Positions 18,084-25,259 of a DNA stretch of 25,259 bases are shown here, one piece after another; position 1 is the first letter of the stretch; each line of letters starts with the position of its first letter. Under the pieces are notes generated by a model. That model made no database searches. It was not told the origin of the DNA and saw nothing but the letters and a program-made list of their open reading frames with translations. Position numbers and translations under genes: made by a program. This stretch comes from Trichosphaerium sp. ATCC 40318 (taxonomy: Eukaryota > Discosea > Flabellinia > Trichosidae). Where the stretch lies: positions 1 to 25,259 of the forward strand of contig JALMLS010000284.1 in NCBI GenBank assembly GCA_038496445.1. The letters run 5' to 3'.

Positions 18084-19013
18084 CAGGGCTGAAACTAAAT
18101 AAGGCTTTTTTTGCAAAAGCCATTTTTTTGCCACCAAATACAGCCTTATTTTTCACCAAATTGCCTTGTTTTTGCCAAAAAAAATGGGCAAATATGAGGC
18201 ATTGCCTTGTAATTTTGGGCTTTAAAGCCTCATATTTGGGCCAAATAGCAAGCAACTGGTTCACTAATTAGCCTTAAAATAGCCTGCATTGTTGGTCCAA
18301 TAATGCCTCATTTTTTGTGCAACAATAAGGCATTTTTGCCCTCAATTTTTGGGCATAACCCAGGCACCATATACTCATAAAACAAGGCTTTATATAGGCA
18401 TACAATAGTGATTCATTTATTAAAGTACAGTACACAAAACACAAAAAACTTCAATGTCCTCCATGTGAAAAAAAACCTTTAGTTAAAAAAAAAAATTAAC
18501 AAATTATTGGTATAATTTTCGCGGACTGGAAAAATGGTTTAAAGTACCTATAATCCTATTGTAGCTGGATTTGGGTGCTGTGGTTCGAATGGCGGTGGTT
18601 TCGTTAGAATCCATAAAATACTAAGTGCGTGGTGACGGCGTCTATATAAAACGTCAGTAGTAAATGAAAAAAAAATGTTTAGGAAGTGTTGGTGTGGTGG
18701 AGACTTACCTTAAACCAATGTATCCTTAATGTACAATGTGTACACAACCAATGCCTAATTGGTGCCTATAAATTTAAGGCTGGCAATGCATAAAAAAACT
18801 AGGGCAGGCATTGCCTAAAAAAAACAAGGCATTGCAACAATTAAGGCATTGCCCAACAAAGCCTTATTTCAATGCCTGATTTTTGCCTTTTTTGCCATTG
18901 CCTTTGCAAAATCAGGCATTGCCATTTTTGCATGCCTGATTTTTGCCATCAATGCCTGATTTTAAAAAAATGCCTTCATATTTAAGACAAAGCCTTGTTT
19001 AGTTTCAGCCCTG
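18084..19013. mobile_element. Element 4: MITE-like, CAGGGCTGAAACT termini
   Basis: Left end CAGGGCTGAAACTAAATAAG and the reverse complement of the right end CAGGGCTGAAACTAAACAAG differ at one base; with further matches the inverted repeat is at least 24 bp. About 930 bp long, no ORF of its own. The interior is built from short units AAGGCATTGCC, GCCTTATTT and TGCCTGATTTTTGCC in both orientations. Short CAGGG-type termini with subterminal repeats are typical of non-autonomous hAT-like elements (family knowledge), but the flanking octamers CTAGGATC and GAGAAGAA are not a duplication, so the superfamily is unproven. Confidence 0.7.
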
Positions 19014-19884
19014 GAGAAGAATTATAAGTTATTGTAAGACAGTCTAGCGCAGAGCTAGCGTTTGTGAGTTATTACATTGTGAATACAATTGATACTCATT
19101 TTTTGGATTGTCTTTCATTTGCATTGCAACAAACTTGTCAAATTTGGTTATCTGACTTCTATCCTTGTAATCTATTGACTCAAATAAGGATTAAACAATA
19201 GCAAAGGTGGAGTACTACAAGAGTTCGAATGCCAACAGTATTAAAGTAATAGACAAAATACTCCCAATGACAGGAAATTCGCACAATTTTAGGCTTCGTA
19301 GTCGAAAAGCGGAAACATTCAAGTGGATGAATACATGGCAAACCGACTGGAGCGTACAAGAGTGGCACGGAAATAGTTAGCAAGAAGGTGAATAAGTGGT
19401 ATAAAAGCGGCACATCAAAGATCATAAAATAATAAGAAGATAGTACATCCAATAAATATCGATGTAGCATGAAAACATCGATTGTTTGGTAAGCAAATAC
19501 ACCTACTTGCATGAGAATGGATTACTTAGTGCCCAAACAATGAGACATAGGCGTATCCCAAAACAAAGTTTAACTTGTGCTCCACATGCTCACAAACCGA
19601 GTAGAGATGTCACAAAAACGGTTTCGACTTGTCAACTTTTTTCCAAACAAAATGGTTTTTTTCGGTTTAATGAGTTTTTGGAAATCTTCTCTAGAAATTT
19701 CGGTTTCAGAATGTTGTTCTTGATTTGAATTACTACTTGTGTCTAATCTTTTAAGCACTATTTTATGGGTGCAAGGGAAAATTTTAACATGATGAGATTT
19801 TAATTTACTAACACGTGTTTATAGAACGTTATTTTCATTGCTAACAAAATAACAGCAGTTTTTTTTATCTTCAAAGTTCATTCC
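19014..19884. other. Mostly non-coding interval with coding-like patches
   Basis: A plus-strand stretch 19207-19380 reads VEYYKSSNANSIKVIDKILP and on to EWHGNS before a stop, with continuation in another frame (KKVNKWYKSGTSK). On the minus strand 19570-19760 there is a polar 62-codon frame (SSNSNQEQHSETEISREDFQ). Neither has a recognisable domain or clean splice model. They may be gene fragments. Confidence 0.25.
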
Positions 19885-20982
19885 TTAGCAATCCCATATG
19901 GATCTATGGTATTCACATTCATCGCTTTCACATCTGGTTGCTACTCTAAGCGTAGGTCTATGATATTCCTAAAAACAAACGCATAAGCAGTGAATCAAAG
20001 AAGAATAAAAATAAAAATACCTTCATGTAATAAGAAGAGTAAATCAACTTTTCGCGACCAGTACTACTTGCAGCGGCACAACTATTTTGACTTAGAAACA
20101 CTCATGAGTACATAACTGTATTAACGTACTTTTCTGCTCTTGTACTCCACCTATTATTATACCAGCGCATTTGCAAAGCGCTGCAAGCCTGTTAAGAGTT
20201 AATAACGAGAAAACATTATATATTTTTTTTGAAAGCATACATGACCCTCAACAACCATAGTAAGTTGGTTAACAAATCTCGCTCTCATGCTTCTATAAAA
20301 TACACGTGTTAATTCACCACGGAAAAATACGGAGCTGAGCTAACTTACGGACTAGCTGTTAAACTTGATCTACAGTAATCACTGTAAAGGTAGTTATAGT
20401 AATCAATAGGCTAAGCCAAATAATTAACAACCGAAGAAGAAATCGAAAAAAAAAAAGAAAAAGGCAAACGTATCACGTTCATGATTATAATGTACCTTCA
20501 CGAATTCTTCGATATAATCCCATGCCTTGTTACATACAATGTTTCTCTTACCAATAACCTCCGCCTAGAAAAACCTTAAAATCGATTTTAAGAACACGTT
20601 TGTTTACAAAAAACACGTGTCCGTTTTTTGTTGTGCTTACCTGTTTTGAGTCCTGGAACTCTGGTTTATGATGGCTGAGTAGCTTAGGCGCTTTTTCACC
20701 TGTTAATGATCTGAATATCTCGGCGTGGCTTTTATCTGGACTCCTACGATAGTTTTAACGCCGTTTAGTCTATTCGTACGTGAAATAAGGAGTTTTTTTG
20801 AAAAAGATTAATAAAACGTACACTGGCATACCGTTTCCTTTCTCAAATACAAATGATACTGAAGATACCTTGCTATTAGCGAAAAATCTAACTGTAGCGT
20901 TCTCTGTTTTATGTTCTCTCTCAAACTCCTGACAGTATACAACTGCGATAGCTATTAACACGATGACGAGGTGTTTATTCAT
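19885..20982 (-). CDS. Multi-exon secreted protein of unknown function
   Basis: ATG at 20980-20982 starts MNKHLVIVLIAIAVVYCQEF, a clear signal peptide with a probable cleavage near residue 17. Successive exons separated by 35-115 bp GT-AG introns encode HAEIFRSLTGEKAPKLLSHH, then AEVIGKRNIVCNKAWDYIEE, then DYCRSSLTAS joined in phase to SMRARFVNQLTMVVEG, then LQRFANAL, then NSCAAASSTGREKLIYSSYY, and finally EYHRPTLRVATRCESDECEY ending IWDC and TAA at 19885-19887. Roughly 220 residues with about eight cysteines. Two of the joints (first intron, and the one near 20.1 kb) do not keep phase in my reading and may need other splice sites. No homologue was recognised. CACGTG at 21163 lies 181 bp upstream. 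Confidence 0.6.
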
Positions 20983-21162
20983 ATTGAGTGTACGCCAATG
21001 AATTTATAACGACCGAAAAAAATCGGCCGAGATCAGATTGTGATTGTAACAAACAGTCACTGTGCAAGGCCTTTATACTTTATAAACGTAGCACTTTCGG
21101 ATCTTTTACGAAGAACAAGCGCAATCCCACTTACATCTCCTATTAATCACGTTTTTTTTCTC

Positions 21163-21168
21163 CACGTG
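21163..21168. promoter_or_regulatory. CACGTG upstream of minus-strand secreted gene
   Basis: Palindromic E-box/G-box core in TCCACGTGAG, 181 bp before the ATG at 20982. Inferred transcription factor site. Confidence 0.3.
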
Positions 21169-22214
21169 AGTTTCTGTAAGAGAGTATCTTGTGACATCGT
21201 CAACTGAATCCTTAAACCGGATGGATTCAGCCTCCTAAGAATCCAAATTAAATATAATGACACGGTAAAGGGAAGTTCACTGTTTTCGTAACTTTGTATC
21301 CAGAGAAGTAGTATACATGTTTCTACTTGTGTAATGCGTAAGTTATGTGTTAGCTAAGAATGTTTAAACGCTCAACAAACTAATTTGTGGCAGTGCCTGG
21401 CACTTAGTATTAAAAGCCTACGCGATTTCTACTGCGAAATGCTCATTACAAGGCACCTATGTAATTCTAGCTGTTGGAAAAAAACCAGATTCAACAAAGA
21501 AAAGACTACAAGCAAGAGGACTTTCAAGTGCTACGCTGCACTTTACTCTTGCACGGGTTCTTTCCGAAAATGCTTTGTTTGGTCGCTTGATCTCATATTT
21601 GTCCAGTAGGGGTGGTTTAAACATGCAAATAATTAGCAGGTGTAATACTACAAAATAAAGAACGTTGCTAAATTGCCGTTGTCACCAACTCGGTTTTTTT
21701 GGTGCTTTCCTTTCTTTCTATAAATTTTCGACATGCAATCTATCGTATTAATTACAACAGCGCAGCCACTATCCGACCAGAGTGAGGTTTTTTTAATTAC
21801 ACTAAAGTATGGCATCCTTTCGGCATTTGTGGGAATGCCTATTCAACCAAAAATGTGTACTTGTAATAGTCATATTCATCGAATGTAGGCGGTTCGCGTG
21901 GCATAATTATGCTTTACGTTTACCCGCTCGTTATACCAAAAAGGACCAAGCCTTTATTTTATCTGAACCATTCTTAGTGCTACTACCGCCAATAGGGTAT
22001 AATCATTGTAGATATCTACTGCTGTTTGTGTGTTAAATTACCGACCAGTATAGCTTTACAAAGTCTAGGTTATACGATTAAAGAGCGTGTAGTTCTAAAG
22101 GAGCAGAATACCTCCGTAAAGTAGCAAAGCTCGGCTACATAATTCGGCCGGTTTTGTGATCTCGCATAATTTCACGTTAGAAATATCCGACTCGGGTTTT
22201 TATGTTGACTTAAG

Positions 22215-22220
22215 CACGTG
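22215..22220. promoter_or_regulatory. CACGTG upstream of BBE-like gene
   Basis: In TAAGCACGTGACTTT, 33 bp before the ATG at 22253, so it lies in the core promoter or 5' leader. The leader then reads AAACAAATAACAAACA before ATG, an A-rich start context. Confidence 0.35.
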
Positions 22221-22252
22221 ACTTTTTCATATTGCTAAACAAATAACAAACA

Positions 22253-23984
22253 ATGCATCAACAGCTTTTAATCTCAGTAGTAATACTCTTTTCGCTGTCT
22301 ATCATAGATTCCAAAGAGTTTTCTCTACCCGGCGATGATCTATGGCCGACCACGACTGACGTGGAGTTATTCAAGTCAACCATCAAAGGTGAAGTATTCG
22401 AAAAAGGAGATGATCTTTACAAATATTCTATTTTTACGTATAATCTTCGTACTGGTCCTCCACAACCTCTTCTTGTTGTTATACCCGAGAACGATGACGA
22501 TATTATAAGCACTTTGGCATTTGCTGTTAAGCACAATATCAGAATTGCTGTAAAGAGCACAGGACATCATCAAGATGTTAGGTATAATCTATATTATTTA
22601 AGGAAATAACGTTCTTACATTACCCTTAGAAGCTCTGTTGACGATGCTATTCTTATATTCATGAAGAAATATAACGACAAGGAGTTATTCGAGGAAGCAA
22701 AACAAATAAAAGTTGGACCAGGTACGCTAGCAATGGACCGATTGTTTGTCAATTGCTAATAATTGTTAGGACAAACATGGGGCGAAATACAAAACTGGCT
22801 TGGTGAAGAAAGTGGCAATACCTTAGTAGCTTCAACCGGTGCTGATCCAACTGTTGGACCTGCTGGATGGGCTCTTGGCGGTGGTCATGGACGTTTGACA
22901 CGAATGGTTGGCTTAGGAGCGGATTTGATTGTATCCATCGATTTAATCCTCGCTGATGGCACACCAATAACCGCTTCAGCTGATAGCCATCCAGAGCTAT
23001 TCAGAGCGCTGAGAGGGAGTTCGGGAAATCCGTTCGGAATCGTCACTTCCCTTACGTTCAAGGTATTTGAAGATCCTGGAGTTGTAACAGAGTTCAACGG
23101 AGGATTCCTCATTACTGACGAACGCTTATCAAGACTGGATGCGTGATGCTCCGAACAATGCTGGTGCTTATTTCATCGCTGTTATAGACCCTGAAACAGG
23201 TGCTCCTGTTGTGACCATAGATGCGTATTGTATAGGTGATCCAAAAGAGTGTACAACTGCATTGGAGCCGCTGTCGAAAATACCTGGTTGTGCCTTTCTT
23301 ACATGCAAAGTTCAGCAAACACATGACTCATACTCCGACTTTATGAAGGCTAATAACTATAGCGATGTCGGAGGAGCTGTTAGTATGTATATGATGTCAA
23401 CAGCTGTCGACTTAAAAACAGATGGTCAGATGGAGAAGATTTCGAAATGGTTAAACGACTATTCAGATACAGAATGGCCTGGCGCTTTAATTGGTTGCTA
23501 CTGTAATTCTGTTGTTGGAGGTTATAGCGGTACGCTTGATCCTCTTGGTAAAGAAACAGCAGTAAATCTAGCTTTAAGAAAAGCGTCAATCGCTATCACG
23601 TGTTATGTAGGATGGGATGTCGATAAAGGAAAACCTCGTCCTGACTTAATAGAAAAGGCTGATAAATGGGCAGACACTGTATTGAAACCAACAGGCATAA
23701 ACAACTTTGTATATTGGAATGAACCACAACATAACTTTGTATCTGATGAGGATTGGCAAATAAGTTACTATGGCTCAATCGAAGCCTACAACCAACTACT
23801 ATCTGTCAAGAAAAAATATGATCCTGACTATGTCCTTACTTGTTATCATTGCGTAGGATGGGAGGATGTTGAAAACGTTGATCCTGCTGTATGTCCTGAT
23901 GGATGTTCTTGTTCCAACCAGAAGAAAAACGGTGTTTGTGCTCATAAAATACCATACAACAAAGTTGTAACCAACGAGAATTAA
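22253..23984 (+). CDS. Secreted berberine-bridge-like FAD oxidoreductase, one frameshift
   Basis: Three exons (introns 22582-22629 and 22722-22769, 48 bp each, phases agree). Signal peptide MHQQLLISVVILFSLSIIDS, then an FAD-binding type 4 domain: PLLVVIPENDDDIISTL, IRIAVKSTGHHQDVR, IKVGPGQTWGEIQNWL, TVGPAGWALGGGHGRLTR, HPELFRALRGSSGNPFGIVT. The C-terminal part has the BBE signature ISYYGSIEAYNQLLSVKK then YDP. Family members oxidise sugars, alcohols or alkaloids with O2, usually with flavin linked to a His (here in TGHH) and often also a Cys; the Cys position reads GADPT here, so only single linkage is likely. The frame shifts near 23115-23125, between FLITDE and NAYQDWMRDAP; the text on both sides is clearly one protein. 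An unusual C-terminal tail is Cys-rich (CPDGCSCSNQKKNGVCAHK). About 555 residues overall. Confidence 0.85.
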
Positions 23985-24348
23985 TAAACTTGCTATTTTG
24001 TGCTTCACATATGGAACTATTTCAATTTATGCTAGATCCTACCTTAGTAGTAACTATCTCAACTTGGATGAAGCTTTTTGCTAAATATTTTCCAATATAG
24101 CAGCATCTTTTTTTTCTTGTTTTTTTGTAAATCATACAGTTGACGTGGCACTATCAGAGACCTTAATTGTTGTAATTCGGCAAGAAAATTACGAGAAATA
24201 TGCAACAGAAGAGGAAGTACTATAAGGCTTGCTTCTGAGCGGTACTTTCACCACAGAGTATTTGTTTACTTGAAATTCGTTGACAAAGTATTCAATGAAT
24301 GGGAAAGGCCTTTACGCATACTTTGCTGCATAATTTACAAACACTTAT
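23985..24348. other. Intergenic interval
   Basis: T-rich tracts after the BBE-like stop. A plus-strand frame without ATG (24146-24421, NSARKLREIC...KVFNEWERPLRILCC...) is open for about 90 codons and overlaps the next gene's first exon in another frame; it has no recognised domain. Confidence 0.3.
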
Positions 24349-25259
24349 ATGAGCAACACGGTATCAGTATTAACACCTTCAAAGACAGTTTTATATGTAC
24401 TTTCGTGCGCTGGGCTAGGTAATATTGTAAAGCATCTAAAAATACGTCTCATACTGATTAATACGCATAGGAACTCGGTTAGGAAAGAGCAAACCGAAAG
24501 TTATTGTAGAATTAAACAATAAACCTGAAACATGCACTTCAATGAGCTATCACATGCGGTTAATGCCAGTGGGCACTCGGATTGCGCTAAGCGCAGGTAC
24601 AAAACATTTAAAAAATCGTAAACTAAGCTCCTCGTTTAGGAAGAAACAAACATGCCATACTGGCGTATTTAAAGGAGCACAACGGATTCGGGCACGACAT
24701 AGACAAAATAGTGTGGATCCCAAGCGTTTACAAAAAGCCTCGGTGTGCTAGTACGTCGCCTGATCTACCAGAATACCCTTCCGGTGCAGCTTCCTGGCTC
24801 TTTGAAGAGAAAACGATCACAAATCGCTTAATCGCCGAAGGCGTTGAGTATATCATACTTACAGATGGCACCAAGGTACTTACGGAACCATAGCATGTAA
24901 AACTCAACTCAATCAAAAATATTCCGTCAACTGTTTTTTTCTGAATTTTTTGAAGTTTACACTCGTAACAGGTCGGCCATACACTAGAAAAAGTACAGAG
25001 CTTACTAGATACAGTAACAAATGATCCTGCGGAATGTGGGTTGGCTGTTTACAACGACCTTGACTTATCCACAGAAGTGAGCTGTAATCGATTTGATGTT
25101 CTTGCAAATAAGCGTCGTGGTGTACCTAAGGGTTATTACCGTCAGACTAAAATTAATACATCTGATTTCTTATGTCTGTCTGGTATATCTGGATGGTATG
25201 TACTTAAATCAAAAAGTATTAAAAAGCTATGGGGACTTGAAAAAGAAATTATGGAGATT
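24349..25259 (+). CDS. Nucleotidyltransferase-like protein, 5' part
   Basis: Four exons with consistent phase: 24349-24418, 24471-24596, 24640-24875, 24972 to the window end (introns 52, 43 and 96 bp). The spliced start reads TVLYVLSCAG joined to LGTRLGKSKPKVIVELNNKP across the first intron. That is the nucleotide-binding signature AG-x-GTR...PK-x-IVEL-x-x-KP of the GT-A-fold sugar-nucleotidyltransferase superfamily, which makes activated sugars or cytidylylates from NTPs. Later text (RNKHAILAYLKEHNGFGHDI, GVEYIILTDGTK, GLAVYNDLDLSTEV, KGYYRQTKINTSDFLCLSG) fits a soluble alpha/beta enzyme, and YIILTDG is a plausible metal-site strand. No signal peptide, so cytosolic. The substrate cannot be named. 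The 3' end lies beyond the window. Confidence 0.65.

Larger units (their letters stand above)
20983..22252. other. Divergent promoter interval between two secreted genes
   Basis: 1.27 kb between head-to-head starts. CACGTG near each end (21163-21168 and 22215-22220). A frame open for about 95 codons at 21366-21656 (plus; SAWHLVLKAYAISTAKCSL..., ending in TAA) looks coding in composition but has no early start and no identified splice partners; it may be an exon remnant. An ATG-started 75-codon ORF at 21809-22036 is unconvincing. No RNA gene recognised. Confidence 0.35.

Noticed and set aside
12605-19013. Target-site duplications for the four elements
   Set aside because: Octamers on each side were compared by eye and do not match convincingly, so superfamily assignment (for example hAT) is not claimed.
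24146-24421. Open frame of about 90 codons overlapping the nucleotidyltransferase first exon
   Set aside because: No initiator, no domain, and it competes with a frame that gives the AG-x-GTR...PK signature after splicing. A chance open frame is likelier.

Overview
The window looks like nuclear DNA of an AT-rich eukaryote with small genes and very short GT-AG introns (mostly 35-76 bp). Evidence: at least four genes resolve into many in-phase exons; typical eukaryotic signalling folds occur (Roc-COR, PARP, SH2); secretory signal peptides are present; and CCCTAA-type interstitial telomere-like repeats occur near 17.3 kb. The lineage cannot be fixed from sequence alone. A protist or early-branching opisthokont or amoebozoan would fit. 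I saw no rRNA, tRNA or CRISPR array.

Region 1 (1-12064) is one large inverted duplication. The left arm, 1-4539, is the reverse complement of 7612-12064, with a unique spacer of about 3.07 kb. Reading outward, each arm carries the 3' half of a PARP gene, a 271-residue protein with a ubiquitin-like start and a Cys/His cluster, a short STAT-like SH2 protein, an unidentified protein, a leucine-rich-repeat-like exon, a small C-terminal exon and the tail of a cysteine-rich secreted protein. The spacer plus the right arm hold the main find: a gene at about 4613-8527 of some 22 exons. Its phases agree throughout and would give about 943 residues: a Roc GTPase P-loop, a COR domain, a Cys-containing linker, a PARP catalytic domain with an intact H-Y-E triad, and a C-terminal receiver-like domain. 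The inner end of the left arm lies inside a PARP exon, so the left copy lacks the Roc-COR half. The arms are close but not identical and differ by substitutions and many small indels.

Region 2 (11758 to about 17804, minus strand) appears to be a single secreted, cysteine-rich protein gene spread over about 6 kb. Its probable introns are filled by repeat elements. Two (12605-14580 and 15485-16543) share CAGGTCT/AGACCTG inverted ends and contain arrays of palindromic TGGTATA-type units. A third (16563-17593) has imperfect CAGTRGTAAAAT ends and carries the telomere-like repeats. A fourth element (18084-19013) lies upstream and has near-perfect CAGGGCTGAAACT termini.

Region 3 (19.0-25.3 kb) is more ordinary. 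It has a multi-exon secreted protein gene of unknown function (19885-20982, minus). This is divergently paired with a secreted berberine-bridge-enzyme-like FAD oxidoreductase (22253-23984, plus; one frameshift). The 5' part of a nucleotidyltransferase-like gene (24349 to beyond the window) follows. CACGTG hexamers are much more frequent than composition predicts, and several sit just upstream of gene starts.

All splice sites were inferred by eye from GT-AG boundaries, reading phase and motif continuity. No alignment or database search was run.
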